Shown here: one piece after another, positions 17,750-29,758 of the stretch
How the letters are laid out: every line of letters starts with the position of its first letter
Position numbering within the stretch: the first letter of the stretch is position 1
Assembly: GCA_030220185.1 (NCBI GenBank)
Contig: JASPKZ010007250.1
Coordinates: 2,083,001-2,147,000, forward strand
From: Diploptera punctata
Lineage: Eukaryota; Arthropoda; Insecta; Blattodea; Blaberidae
Length of the DNA stretch: 64,000 bases
Reading direction: 5' to 3'
The notes under the pieces: generated by a model
The model's database searches: none
The model's input: the letters and a program-made list of their open reading frames with translations, nothing else
Told to the model about the DNA's origin: nothing
Made by a program: the position numbers and the translations under genes

Positions 17750-19660
17750 ATATATAGTGGTATGGATTTATTATGAATGTTGATTTAATTATGTTAAGAA
17801 AATATTTAAAAAACATATTAACTCTGTTAATAATAATTTTATACTGTTAGGTTTAACCAGACTAGACGAAAAGAAAAATACAGAAACACACTTATCAACA
17901 ACAATCTAACAAATTGGTTGTGTTTTTCTGAAAAAATCACGGGCGACAAAGTCGCAAGTGAATTTTGTCTAATGAAAAACTCAACCTCGCGTTGGATTTG
18001 GAGTGACTATTTAGCGAATAATACATCAGAGCCTATGTATTCCGATCTTACTTCCGGGCGATTTCTAAGCCGGCTGTATTGTTATACATTGCATATATCT
18101 ACTGTTAAATCTCCTTGGGCTTGGAAAAATCAATAACAGATGATTGTATGAGAAATAACTATTAACAACATTTAATATTTTTACAGCAACGGAATTAATT
18201 TGTTTTTGGTAATTTTTCAAGTTATTTTCTTTTGGAATTTCTTGCTGTACCATATCGATCGTACATTGTTGAATCGATAACCTTGTCAAAGAAGTTAATT
18301 TGTGGAGATATTACTCATTACGAACAGGAAGAGGCAAAATTATCGGTCTATGAGATAGAATAAGTGGCAAGATCATTTTCAACGAGTGAATCTTAACATA
18401 CGATACTAAAAAATAAATAAATAAGAAATAAAAAAAAAACTTTATTGTACCAACCTAAAAAATTCAGACGCTAACGAAGACCAAAATAACAGTAGAATTG
18501 TCAAATTTATCTTCGGAACAGATTCAAACGTACATTATGTTCATGAAGATGGTGAATTTTCTTATTTAGTGAACCAGCGTAAGCTTAAGTTTCCATAAGT
18601 AAGCAGTGAGTGAAATTGTAGTTTTTCTATAGTCTGAAACTAGTGTACCGAAGTGGAATTACATCTAGAAACTACATAAAACTATGTTGTAAAATCCGAG
18701 TAACGCAAATTCAATATGCAGGTTTTATAGAGCTAGATTCGGTACTGTCATTGTTGAAATTGGAATAGCGTGTGATCTTGTGTCTGAGCTTGCTGCATGG
18801 ACGGGTTTATTAATGCGTCATTATTGATTTACAGACCAGGTTGGATTTATTACCCAGAACTGTGACATTCACAAATATCTCATTCAAAAAGTGAGAGGAC
18901 ATTAATCTAAATTAATTTTCAATATGAGGTAAATTGTACCATAATCCACTTTTACAGCTGCATGTTACAATTCGCCAATGAACAGGAAACATTTTCTGCC
19001 TGAACAATATGTCAACCCCAATAGCTTTGTCATTTGTGTCCAAGTACATACATACAAAAAAAGAGTTTGAAATAAAAAAAAGTTTGCTCTCTATTGAAAG
19101 TGGAGTGGTTGTATTGGGAAGTGTGATGGGGTGGGGGGTTGGTTCATGGCAGAATAATTGATTAAAACACTTTATTTTCAACTTGGCAGTGTTTGATGAA
19201 GTTTGTTACCCCCTCCCCAATCGACATATGGTCACGTGAGTTCAAGGATATTACACTTCATTATTTCGACTTCCAATAATACATACCTTTGTTTCAAAAC
19301 CAATAACTTTTTTTTTGTATGTATGAAGTTTGGATATGCAGAACTTGGCTGGAAAAGTTTTGAATATTTGGGCTTTATTTCAAGATTTATGGTCAATGTC
19401 TAGATGCCGTTTCAAAATGTTGTTAACAGGTCGAATGATAAACCGTTATGAAAGCGTAAGGGAAATTTAATATCACCGAGGGCTATTATTTAAAGTTTCA
19501 TCTCTTCACCTTCACATACACTATATTTTTTGAAAACATATCATACTCTTGATAATGAATTTGGCAAAGTTTCTTCTTGCATACGAGCTTGTTCATAGTC
19601 AGCAATGACTTTTTTTTTTAATTTCCCTTTAATATACTGTCTTATAATATACATTTTTAT
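17750..19660. other. Mostly unassigned sequence
   Basis: No convincing coding frames. 19045-19066 and 19308-19330 carry an inverted ACATACATACAAAAAA-type pair, and a C11 run lies at 19670-19680. Confidence 0.5.
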
Positions 19661-19724
19661 AAACTAGAACCCCCCCCCCCGTGGACTATTACATCGTCGT
19701 GGTGATATCAATAATATATTTCTA

Positions 19725-20990
19725 AAATACAATTTAAGAATATCTACATCTAAAACAAAAATATTAGCTCTAAAAGGAAAATGTGTAATAAGAACAAAAA
19801 TAGTGATAAACAATGTAATTATAAACCAAGTTCAGAATTTTAATTTTTTGGGATGTCATTTAGATTTTAGATTGATTAGATTTAATTAGCTTGGTGGAGT
19901 TAAGGCCATGTGGCCTCCTCTTCCACTCACCAGGACAAACATAGAATATAACAATTTGAATTAACTCTAATATTAAATACTAAATAAAAATTTGATCAAA
20001 AAGATAATATCTATTATATTACGATCTATAATGCAACCAGTTAATGATAGTTAAAATTAACACTAAAACTAATAATAAAATGTATACAAGCAAAACATAT
20101 TAAATTGTCCCTGTCTAATGTATATAAAAAACAAAGAAAAATAATGTGATATAGAATATTAATTTTACGATTATACAGTATTTAAAACAAAGCAAAAGAA
20201 AATATTTGTTAATCTTAATATTATTTTCATAAATTATTGAATTTATTAATGGTTAAAAAAATACTATCAAGTTAGTTTGTTATTAAATAATTCTTTAGTT
20301 TGTTTTTGACATATGGCGGAAGGGAATTCCATGTTCTGGCAAGTGAGACCGTAAAAGATGATGAATAGTATACAGTGTGATGAGGAGGGATTTAAGTACA
20401 ATGTGCTGATGGAATCGAGTGTCAAGATTATGTGTGTCGGATAGTCTGATGAAGCGGCGTGATAAATAATTAGGCGATGATGTGTGGAGTATTTTATAGA
20501 GAAGGATGACGGAAATTTAGATAAACAGACTAAAATACAACGACTCAATTATCTATGTGGCACAATTAAAGGTACTTTATTGAATAAAACTAGAAAAGAA
20601 ACTATTTTAAAATTTTACAAAGTATTGGCAGTTCCGTCTCTTATCTATGGGTGTGAAATCTGGACATTAACAAAGACAGATAGTAAACAAATAGAGGCTG
20701 CAGAAATGAGATGTTGAGAACAATAGCAGGATACCAAAGGACCGATAAAAAGAAAAACGAGGATATAAGAACAGAATTTAATATATTTAATCTCAGTGAA
20801 AGAATAAAATACTATCAAAATGCTTATCTTCAGCACGTATTACGAATGAATGAACAGCGCATACCAAGAAGAATGTATAATTATAAACCAAAAGGGAGAA
20901 AATTGTTGGGAAGACCATTGAAGAGATTGGAAGGACCAATTCGACCTATAATGAGATCGGAACAGGCCATTGGGCTTAACCCTTGTTGTT
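19725..20990 (+). mobile_element. LINE-E split by LINE-F
   Basis: Part 1 (19725-19866) encodes TSKTKILALKGKCVIRTKIVI and VQNFNFLGCH. Part 2 (20516-20990) encodes LDKQTKIQRLNYLCGTIKGTLLNKTRKETILKFYKVLAVPSLIYGCEIWTLT and EAAEMRC. After a frameshift near 20712 it continues LRTIAGYQRTDKKKNEDIR, YYQNAYLQHVLRMNEQRIPRRM and GRKLLGRPLKR. It ends in a GTTGTTGATGATGAT tail. The 8-bp ATTTAGAT at about 19859 and 20514 flanks the LINE-F insertion. Confidence 0.8.
19867..20515 (-). mobile_element. LINE-F 3' part nested in LINE-E
   Basis: Minus-strand CR1/jockey-like tail encoding KILHTSSPNYLSRRFI, DTRFHQHIVLKSLLITLYTIHHLL-type sequence and WNSLPPYV.KTN, followed by the AT-rich 3' UTR. The terminal GGCCACATGGCCTTAACTCC is at 19896-19920. 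Confidence 0.8.
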
Positions 20991-21012
20991 GTTGATGATG
21001 ATAAACTAGAAC

Positions 21013-21066
21013 TTAATTGAAACTAAATATATAGTCACACGTAGAAATGCTTTATTAAATGAAGGG
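21013..21066 (+). mobile_element. Tiny LINE-A fragment
   Basis: AACTAAATATATAGTCACACG and TAGAAATGC match the LINE-A segment encoding KTKYMVTRRNA. Nothing else of the element is present. Confidence 0.5.
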
Positions 21067-21154
21067 AATTTCTGAAGAACAGGCTGTTCATAAAATCTTG
21101 TTGGTGTTAGATGAAAATAACTCAACTCTGTAAGTCAAAATACATCAATCTGTG

Positions 21155-21279
21155 TTAAAATTATAAAAATGTTCCCTTAAATAAAATTATAAAATGTTCC
21201 CTTAAATAAAATTATAAAATGTTCCCTTAAATAAAATTATAAAATGTTCCCTTAAATAAAATTATACAATGTTCCCTTA
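21155..21279. repeat. 25-bp tandem repeat, 5 copies
   Basis: Unit ATTATAAAATGTTCCCTTAAATAAA. The GTTCCC marker occurs at 21171, 21196, 21221, 21246 and 21271, exactly 25 apart. The units are almost identical. Confidence 0.95.
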
Positions 21280-21334
21280 AAATTAACTTATGGAGATAAA
21301 TTAGCATAATATATTATGTTAAGTAAAGTGATCC

Positions 21335-21602
21335 CATTACAGGCTCAGGAGGCCCTTGGACTAGTAGGAGGTTAAGGCTCCCACTTTTTCTGGACAATCG
21401 GCACTGTCAGCCGAGTTGTCAGCCCTGCGTGACGGTCATCTTTACCGCCAGAACGAGCGTCTGACAACCATTCCCGTTAGAGGCTGAGTCGACCCCAGGA
21501 CCAGGAGGTTTGGGTCAGTTTTTTTTAATCCTGACCCCACCGGGACTCCAAAACTTGACCTTCCGGCTTGTAGCTCATTGCCTTAACCACTGCGCTACGT
21601 AT
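21335..21602 (-). mobile_element. SINE5 (tRNA-like head, minus)
   Basis: The minus-strand head at about 21602-21540 reads GTAGCGCAGTGGTTAAGGC, then GGTCAAGTTTTGGAGTCCC in place of a B box. The GC-rich body contains GGTCCTGGGGTCGACTCAGC and ends at CCTCCTACTAGTCC. A single copy is seen here, so the family is tentative. Confidence 0.55.
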
Positions 21603-21604
21603 AT

Positions 21605-21735
21605 GGTCTGTAAGCTCTAAGAATGTTATGAAAAAGCTGGATTAGAAATTAATATAGAAAAATCTAAATATTTAATAAAAGGTGATGAAATTGTGATTTA
21701 CAATTATAAAATGAAGACATTAAAGTTACTCTAGT
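21605..21735 (+). mobile_element. LINE RT fragment
   Basis: The plus-strand frame encodes ECYEKAGLEINIEKSKYLIKGDEIV, the RT block after the YADD box (GL.IN..KSKY). No flanking RT sequence remains. Confidence 0.5.
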
Positions 21736-21835
21736 TACGGCTTAAAAGTTACACAACGTGTAGACCTAGTTGTAGCGATATCAATTGCAATCATAACGTT
21801 GTTACGTAACTGTAAATATTAATTTACTGTGGAAA

Positions 21836-22558
21836 TATTGTGACTATTTAACTCGTGCCCCAAAAGGGAGTCAATGACCAATCACATTTCAATGATTTTT
21901 TTATTTACAACCAATCACATTCGCGTTTCGCCTAGAATTTACCAACTAAAGTTTATCACAAAGGAAGCACCTCCTTTTTAACATTCTGAATAGGTCATAG
22001 CATTATTTTTCAGTGACTGACATTCTAAGAAATACGGCTACCAGATTGTATATATAGTGCATGAATGTCAACACATAGCGCATGCGGGAGTCAATATAAA
22101 AACATTTGTAGCAATTGATTATACCACAAAAAAAATAAACCACTGCTTGCACTTTCTTAAATGTATTTTTTCATGTAATAGCATTTCATAAAAATATAAT
22201 TGTCATATTTACATCATAGGACATCAGAAATGAATTAATAGACAGTTATGTGTTTCATTTTTTCTCAACTAGAGTGCATCCTTACAATATTGCGATCCTT
22301 TGACAATAAATAGTATACTGATCTGGTTGCAGTGATTTACAAAAGAAGCTAATAAAGCGTACCAATCGTTTCTCATTTGTTTCCAAACATCGCCGTTTAC
22401 ATTAAATGAATAAATATTTTAAAATAACTATATTTAAATAATCATTTGTGGGTAAGCAGCTTAATTTTATTCCTTAAATAGTCCTAACAAATGCCACTCT
22501 TGATTTCCAAATTCTCTAGATAAATTGGAAATCACTCGTGGCATTACTTATGATAATT
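21836..22558 (-). mobile_element. Family G element (long form)
   Basis: Minus-strand copy from GACTATTTAACTCGTGCCCC to GGCATTACTTATGATAA, about 720 bp. It retains the middle region absent from shorter copies, including ATATATAGTGCATGAATGTC and GCGCATGCGGGAGTCAATATAAAAAC. Part of the terminal hairpin is deleted (CTAGATAAATTGGAAATC). Confidence 0.75.
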
Positions 22559-22566
22559 TAATTTTA

Positions 22567-22567
22567 A

Positions 22568-22603
<36 letters not shown>

Positions 22604-22608
22604 TGTTA

Positions 22609-22668
<60 letters not shown>
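22567..22668. repeat. (AAT)n / (ATT)n mirror microsatellite
   Basis: An AAT run of about 36 bp meets an ATT run of about 60 bp head to head, giving a self-complementary tract. Confidence 0.95.
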
Positions 22669-22669
22669 A

Positions 22670-23540
22670 ATGAAGGACACATAATAGATCTAACATCGAA
22701 ACCCGCAATTACAGAAAGGTTTTGGCGAACCCCTTGAAATATTTGACGAATCCCTTGGGGGTGCGAATCACAAGTTGGGAAACGATTATCTATAGCATTG
22801 TTGGATAAATACTGTACGAATAATGACATTTTTAAAAGCTGGTCACCAGTATAAGTTGGCCAACTTTTATAGAACCACGGAAGGCGAAAATATCCAGGTT
22901 TTACTGTAACTTACAAATTCGATGTAACAACTACATGATATGTAGCAATATTTAGCAACACAGAAAAAAATATTAATGCGCCAATGAATTCAGTGTATAA
23001 AAATTGTGACATTCCAAATCCCTATTCTAACAAATGTACGTAATTTTTTTATATGCATAGTTAGAATGTCGTAACAGAACCAAAAGTGGATTTACAATTA
23101 ATCCACGAGCTGCAGCCGTCCAGTTAGTTATTTAGAGGAACACAGTTTTTTGTGAATTTATAATTGGAAATTCCCTTGTACCTCAAACTGAAATAGAAAT
23201 GTACACACATCACTATATCTCCAATACTGTTTTATGTTCTATTTCGTTTACTGTTAAATACGCCAATGTAAATGACTGTCCGTTAGGAATTATAGATTCC
23301 CCATGTCACAAAAGTATAAACTAATTCAAAACCAAACATTCATGTACTATATATTATTTCATATTTTACACTTATAATTGATGTAAAAATCCAAATTTAT
23401 TAGTTATTTCGGCTATTCTATGCCACCGTGCCATCTGTGAATATTAATAAATTGGTAAGAGGCACTCGAAAGAGCATTAAGTTATAAGTTTATGATTTGT
23501 CTTTTTATGAGTTCGTTCAGTGATCCTGTCCATATTCTGC
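22670..23540. other. No recognisable feature
   Basis: AT-rich sequence without a supported gene or shared repeat. Confidence 0.5.
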
Positions 23541-23544
23541 ATTG

Positions 23545-24190
23545 TTTGTGATGGTATCGCTCAACACTTTTGGTCGCATATCTTGCATTCACACGAATCA
23601 CTCGGTTGGTGGAATTTTGCATTTTTGTACATTTTGTGATGATATCCGTGTGTTGCTAAACCTATGATTCTGTGCCTTTGTGGTTGGTTACTTCCAGTCC
23701 ACTCTCTGTTTACTATGGCATCTGAGGCGTAGAAATCTTCGTCGATCTCTTTTTCTCTCTGTTTCTTTTTTTCGATGACTTTCTTATATGGCTCCGTTGC
23801 TGGCAGTAGTATGCTTTGCCTCAGGTCCTCTAGGAAGAAGGTTTCTCTGGCTAGCATATAGGCCATTCTGTTTGGTGTGTATTTGCTTGCACCTAATGCC
23901 TTTTTGATGAATCTTGGTTTTACTTTTTCTAACCTCTCCAAATCGCTGGTCGATAGTTTCTCTCCCATATCAGTTCTATCCTGTAGGTGACGATCGGGGT
24001 GATCACTGATGCGAATAATTTCATGGCTGTGACTAATTTTAACGATGTGATGTCTTTGATACTGCACATAGCTCTTATAGCTGCATCTGTGAATATTCCA
24101 TCGCAGAATAAGTGAGTGTAAGAGTCTTGTTGGCCAATGTGATAACATATGTTCCTATTAGAGCCAATTGCCAAATGTATATTCATATAT
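23545..24190 (-). mobile_element. LINE-M C-terminus with Cys cluster, frameshifted
   Basis: The upstream frame (24216 to about 23950) encodes YMNIHLAIGSNRNICYHIGQQDSYTHLFCDG, then TDAAIRAMCSIKDITSLKLVTAMKLFASVITPIVTYRIELIWER. A one-base shift near 23950 moves into the frame ending at 23561 (LSTSDLERLEKVKPRFIKKALGASKYTPNRMAYMLARE, then TGSNQPQRHRIIGLATHGYHH). It ends SCECKICDQKC, a Cys-rich motif. It looks like the tail of a non-LTR polymerase distinct from the other families here. The conserved SK.T.NR.A...A and final Cys cluster are its marks. Confidence 0.65.
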
Positions 24191-24590
24191 AATGGGATTC
24201 GATCCCAGGAGTCCACCTAAATTAGTGGGCAAGTGAGGGTGATAAAATGGGTAAGTTAGTGTTAGTTTGGGCAAATTAGGGTAAGAAAATGGGCGAGTTA
24301 GCACATCAGTTAGTTTAGCGTTCAGTTGTTTGTTAGCGGGTTATTGTGATAAGTTGGCTACTCTGTCTGAGCAATGACTAATAAATATTTTACACAGTAA
24401 ATATGGCGATTTTAGGTTACTTTGAGTTCAACTTCATACTTCATTTTAAGACATTTTCACATTTTTTTTGTAAAAAATCAACATATATATTTATCTCATA
24501 TAATTATATACATACAGCAGCAATAGATTGTGTTTTTTTTCATTTTTTTAAACTTATGTAGGTGGTGTAGTGGATTAGAATCCAAGTTAT
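24191..24590 (+). mobile_element. Family N TIR element (degenerate)
   Basis: Begins GGGATTCGATCCCAGGAGTCC, with GTGGGCAAG and GGGCGAGTTAG repeats, TTGTGATAAGTTGGCTAC and CTGTCTGAGCAATGAC, and ends near GATTAGAATCCA. The better copy is at 55309-55631. It abuts LINE-M, as in two other places. Confidence 0.65.
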
Positions 24591-24629
24591 TTTAATATTA
24601 ATAAACTTACATATATTTTTAAACCGCAC

Positions 24630-24746
24630 GGAAGGAGAAATGTTGGAAGCCCAAACAGAAGATGGTCTGAACCAAATTTTAACAAGCCGAGCTTTCATGA
24701 AACCGGAACTAGCCAACAGGCTTAATCCCTGGATGATGATGATGAT
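24630..24746 (+). mobile_element. LINE 3' end with GAT tail
   Basis: Encodes RTEGEMLEAQTEDGLNQILTSRAFMKPELANRLNPW followed by (GAT)n. The transition into element O occurs within the tail. Confidence 0.55.
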
Positions 24747-25474
24747 TAGGGCAAGGCATTTAATGACCTATAAATTGGTAAAAATTCAAAATAAAAAATA
24801 CATTTATGACCTAAAAAATGCAAAAAATGACCAATAAAATTAAAAAAAAGACGAATAAAAAGTTAAGAGTTGCCAATAAAAATACTATTTATTAGATTAA
24901 GTACTCACTTATTACTGAATTACATAAAATTTAACTTAACATCAAAATATTAAAAAAAAAGTATTTAAAAAATACATATTACAGTACCTTTTATTGCAGA
25001 AAATCCATTTCAATTACACAGTGCACTTTTACAGCAATTTTGAATTGCAGTTAACAATCAGAATAAGGGTAGAAGCTAGAATAAGCTCTAAGAAATTGAA
25101 TAAAATTCCTAGAAGTGGGCAAGTTCATTATGCACATACCTTGAAAAATAGGGGTAGTAGTTAGCAAAATAACTACTTAATTCCAAGAATTGTGTTGACA
25201 AGGAAAACTACTGAATTATAATAAAAATCTTAAATCAAATACAAATAATGTCACAGCCTTCCAGAAAAGTGTAAAAAATGCTCAAAATGGCCTAAAATTG
25301 TCAAAAAATGATCTATCCCTAAAATAGTTAAGAATATGCAAAAAAAAATGCCCTAACGAATTGCTTTTATTTAATCCGTTTTTTAATGCAGTACATTTTC
25401 ATATATGCAAGCAATGTTTCAACCTTCATAAGAAAAAGATGCAAAATCATTAATTGCCTTACCCTAATGATGAT
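24747..25474. mobile_element. TIR element O in a GAT tail
   Basis: TTAGGGCAAGGCATTTAATGA at 24749 is matched in inverted form by TCATTAATTGCCTTACCCTAA ending at about 25473. Both ends are flanked by GATGATGAT, so the duplication is consistent with 8-9 bp but ambiguous in a microsatellite. The interior is AT-rich with repeated AAAAAATG motifs and no ORF. hAT-like affiliation is a guess from the TSD length. Confidence 0.65.
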
Positions 25475-25654
25475 GATGCTATTTTAAAACTGTAACTTCG
25501 CAAAGTTTGAGCCCTAAAATACGGGTGCCGACCAACATTTTTTTAATGGTTTCCTTAATGGTGAACGCATATGCTGGGCTAGAATTCCATTTTAACCAAA
25601 ATAATTTCACACTTGATATTAATATAACCGAATTTCCTTCCACAGATACTGTAA

Positions 25655-26111
25655 TTCACTGGTAAAATCGAACTCGTAGGCGCATGGTTTGCATACATCC
25701 CTATCCTGAGCTAATGTTTTCCAGTCACCCCCTGCATAATACACTTCCCTCAAATCATGATTAATATTTATCTCCCACATCAATATTGGCCTATATACTG
25801 GTGCTGTTTCTCTGGTGATTCCCGTCTTTCATTCCCCGTTCATGTCATAGGTCCTGTCCATCAAAGTCTACCGACATAACTGTTCTTATTACGTCTATAA
25901 AATCATGTAGTTAATTGGTATATTATAGTCTTCTCCATCACCTTGTCTGTTCGTCTCCCATTGGTCCAAATTTATTTTTATTCCTAAGAACTTTATTCTA
26001 AATACTGTTAATATTTTCTCCTCCCTTAAAATAAAAGTCCAAGTTTTGCATAAAATTAATATATAACTAGGATAATATCAGTTTTATGTTTTTTCAGTTC
26101 ATTTATGTATG

Positions 26112-26156
<45 letters not shown>

Positions 26157-26275
26157 GAAATTGGGGCAGCAAGAGATCGTGTAATGCATAATAACATGCA
26201 TTTCCAGAATTCATTCCAAGTTCAATTTCTTTCTGCATCTAATTTCTCCTTATTGGATATTTAATTAATTCAAGC
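25655..26275 (-). mobile_element. LINE-A degenerate copy
   Basis: Minus-strand, strongly mutated. It runs from CACTGGTAAAATCGAACTCG through TCATTCCCCG and TTTCTCCTCCCTTAAAATAAAAG to GCATTTCCAGAATTCA. A TA microsatellite lies at 26117-26152. No open frame. Confidence 0.7.
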
Positions 26276-26284
26276 TACCGAATT

Positions 26285-27032
26285 AAAGTGACTATTTAAC
26301 TCATGCCCCAAATGGGAGTCAATGACCAATCACGTTTCAATGATTTCTGTTTTACAACCAATCAGAGTCGTGTTTCACGAAATATTTATCAGTGTTATAA
26401 TTACCATATATTAAACAAAGCTCCTCCTTTTTAATATTCTGAACAGGTCTGACCGTTATTTTGCAGTGACTGAGCCTATAAGAAATACGGCTACCAGATT
26501 GTATATATAGTGCATACATGTCAACATTTGTAGCAATTTATTATACCACCAAAAAAAGAAACCACTGTTTGACTTTCTTAAATGTATTTTTTCCCCCAGG
26601 TAATAATCCAGAAAAATATAATTGTAATATATATTACATCATACGACATCAGAAATGAATTAATATACAGATTGATGTTTCATTTTTTCTCCACTAGAGA
26701 GCATTCTTACAATATTGCGTTCCTTTGGCAATAAATAGTATGATCTGGTTGCAGTGATAAACAAAAGAAGCAGTAGAAGCGTACCTATCGTTCGTTTCTC
26801 ATTTGTTTTCAAACATCGCCGTTTGCATTAAATATATAAATATTTTGAAATAACTACAGTTAAATAATGATTTGTGAGTAAACAGCTTAATTTTAATTCG
26901 TTAAATAGTCCTAACAAATGCCACTCTTGATTTCCAAATTCTCTAGATAAATTCACTCCTCACTTCGTGAGTCGTGAATTTATCGATAATTTGGAAATCA
27001 CTCGTGGCATTACTTATGATAAGTTCTTCTGA
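26285..27032 (-). mobile_element. Family G element (long form with intact hairpin)
   Basis: From GACTATTTAACTCATGCCCC to CGTGGCATTACTTATGATAA. It contains the full terminal hairpin (26920-27012), ATATATAGTGCATACATGTC and the ATCGCCGTTTGCATTAAA box. Confidence 0.8.
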
Positions 27033-27194
27033 ACTACGAGACAGTAAAAAATATACTCACGCATTTCAAAATTAAATGTGTTATGTCAATGAAACAACTT
27101 TCTTTTCTATATAGCTACTTATTTATAATAATGACGCTATGTATTGTCTCCTGTGAGAAAGCGTTTTGTTGTCAACAAGTGTCCTGTCCCTTAT

Positions 27195-27668
27195 TATTAT
27201 TATTATTACTATTATTATTAATCCGTTATTATGGCAGCTGCCGCCGTCTTCCGGAAACCAAACGCCATTCCTCTCTGTCCATCCATTGATCTTCCTCCAA
27301 TCGTCTGATATTAATAGCCGGTTGTATCCCCCTTCTATCCAAGTTTTCTTCGGTCTTCCTCTCTTCCTCCTTTTTATTGGGATCCATTCCATAACAATTT
27401 TAGGCAATCTTTGCTCTGGCATCCTTTTGATCCTTAGAATAGAACCCTGCCAAAAAGGGTATTCCACATAATGCAAATTTAGAAATTATTATGACGATAC
27501 CACTGTAATAATGTCTATGATGTCCGGTTCCTCTTGTACACCCATAATTACCCTTATTTCTTTTTTTCGTATTTATCCATTCTAGATTTTCCAGCTGATC
27601 TTCTTAAAACATCCATTTCTGCATTAAATATTATTTTCATTTCCCTGTTAGAAATTTGCCAGATTTTA
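27195..27668 (-). mobile_element. LINE-Q RT C-terminus
   Basis: The minus-strand upstream piece (27660-27550) encodes WQISNREMKIIFNAEMDVLRRSAGKSRMDK. After frame changes, 27476-27220 encodes GSILRIKRMPEQRLPKIVMEWIPIKRRKRGRPKKTWIEGGYNRLLISDDWRKINGW and FPEDGGSC. A TAA-rich tail follows. The order and motifs are those of the LINE-B/E group. Confidence 0.75.
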
Positions 27669-28246
27669 TTATTATTATCACCATCATACAAATAATAATA
27701 ATAATAATTATTATTATTATTATAAATTTTACCATTATTATTATTATTATTATTATTATTAGATAGATAGATCATCGGTTGATTAATGTCTTTGACATCA
27801 TTCGATTCCTAATAGCCAATTTTGTCGGTCTATCCAATCTCCTGGTTTTAGATTATTATTATTATTATCATCAAAAATATCATTATTATTATTATTATTA
27901 TTATTATTAATATAATTGTTATCGTTGTTATAATTATTATTATGATCATTATTATTAATTTCAATATTTATATGATTATCGTTAGTATTAATGATATTAG
28001 TATCATTACTATAGTTTATTATTATTATTATTATTATTATCAATCATTAGTATTATTATTATTATTATTATTATTAACAATATTAATACCATTATTATCA
28101 GTATTGTTATAAATATTATCATCATTATAATTATTGTTATTATTATCACTACTGATATTATTACTTTTATTATTATTATTATTATTATTATATTGTTACT
28201 ATTATTATCATCGTTTTTACTATCATTATTATTATATTAGCTAGAT
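27666..28246. repeat. Long ATT/AAT-rich microsatellite tract
   Basis: Imperfect ATT-type triplets cover 27666-27760 and 27850-28246 and produce spurious asparagine/isoleucine frames. An island of ordinary sequence (27775-27848) interrupts them. Confidence 0.95.
27775..27848 (-). mobile_element. Repeat R (LINE 3' coding end)
   Basis: About 74 bp nearly identical to 53051-53125. The minus strand reads GDWIDRQNWLLGI followed by a stop, a typical LINE polyprotein end. Confidence 0.6.
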
Positions 28247-28870
28247 ATTACATTTTCAAGAGGTATTTTTGTTTACAAAGTGTATTGCTACTCCACTAGT
28301 TGCATGAAACAGATTCCAAGTGACGGATCACAGACCTTAAGCTTGCTTATTACTTTCCAGCGTCACCTGTGACCCTTTTCGCTGCGATGTAGTGAATGTA
28401 GCTACGTTATAAAAGAGTTTCATCACGGTCACCACCTTAAATTTATGGAAGCGAGGGCTGCTTGAAAATATGATAATCTTGGCGCTCATAATGTTGGGCA
28501 TCCATTGTTCTGTGACGTAGCAGGGGAGGAATATAATAACGAGGGATATGTGGCCAGGTATAGAGCGATTAACAAACTAGAGGAGAGCGAGACTGATGAA
28601 AGTTAATAAAGACCTTAATTAAGACTGGCATTTAAATGGGGGGGGAGATGTGCTTCAAAATGCAAGGAGCATGCGCATTACCCAGCCATTTACTTTACGA
28701 GTTGAACCTTTTCTTATGAATCTAATTTACGTAAAGAAAACCATTTTAAAAGTTATAGAACACAAAGTGCCGATAATTTATTCTAGCAAAGGAAAGGATT
28801 GTAGAAAATCTTTGTAATTTATTAGTAATATTTCTTCCTTCTCTTCGCCTTTTATAACGTTTTCTTCACA
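28247..28870. other. No recognisable feature
   Basis: Apparently unique sequence with no supported ORF. GAGGGCTGCTTGAAAATATG at about 28452 and a G8 run at 28635 are the only landmarks. Confidence 0.4.
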
Positions 28871-29758
28871 TTTCCATTTTCTACAAAGTAATATGAGATG
28901 CTAAGAAACGAACTTAAACTTTCAGTTGGTTCTTTCTTTAACGTCCCGAGCCGTAGCCGAGTTGTAGAAGGCATCATGCTTTGGCGCAGAGCAACGGGAA
29001 ACGCGCCGTTCGAGTCCTCTTGGGGAAAGAAAATATTTCAGGGAGTTTTCCCTTGAGGGAATTAATTGATAAAGCTAATTTAGTTATGTATATTTTCCTA
29101 TAGATGTCAGTAAATTACATATGATCAGCAGATTGCATCAATGAGACGTCTAGGTTAGATTAGATTTTTCCATTTTCTACAAAGTAATATGAGATGCTAA
29201 GAAACGAACTTAAACTTTCAGTTGGTTCTTTCTTTAACGTCCCGAGCCGTAGCCGAGTTGTTGAAGGCATCATGCTTTGGCGCAGAGCAACGGGAAACGC
29301 GCCGTTCGAGTCCTCATGGGGAAAGGAAATATTTCAGGGAGTTTTCCTTTGAGGGAATTAATTGATAAAGCTAATTTAGTTATGTATATTTTCCTATAGA
29401 TGTCAGTAAATTACATATGATCAGCAGATTGCATCAATGAGACGTCTAGGTTAGATTAGATTTTTCCATTTTCTACAAAGTAATATGAGATGCTAAGAAA
29501 CGAACTTAAACTTTCAGTTGGTTCTTTCTTTAACGTCCCGAGCCGTAGCCGAGTTGTTGAAGGCATCATGCTTTGGCGCAGAGCAACGGGAAACGCGCCG
29601 TTCGAGTCCTCATGGGGAAAGAAAATATTTCAGGGAGTTTTCCCTTGAGGGAATTAATTGATAAAGCTAATTTAGTTATGTATATTTTCCTATAGATGTC
29701 AGTAAATTACATATGATCAGCAGATTGCATCAATGAGACGTCTAGGTTAGATTAGATT
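28871..29758 (+). repeat. Three 296-bp tandem units, each with a tRNA-like head
   Basis: Units start at 28871, 29167 and 29463, exactly 296 bp apart, with only a few differences between them. Each has a SINE2-type head (CCGAGCCGTAGCCGAGTTGT, CCGTTCGAGTCCTC) on a shorter body. The end GATGTCAGTAAATTACATATG, shared with the SINE3b copy at 30690, is followed by TAGGTTAGATTAGATT. Confidence 0.95.

Noticed and set aside
19045..19330. Inverted ACATACATACAAAAAA pair as a transposon
   Set aside because: Low-complexity arms, no TSD, no second copy.
27554..28043. ORFs rich in Asn and Ile (plus/minus) in the triplet tract
   Set aside because: They are translations of ATT/AAT microsatellites, not genes.
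28871..29758. CRISPR-like regular array
   Set aside because: Units are 296 bp and contiguous with a tRNA-like head; eukaryotic context; no spacer structure.
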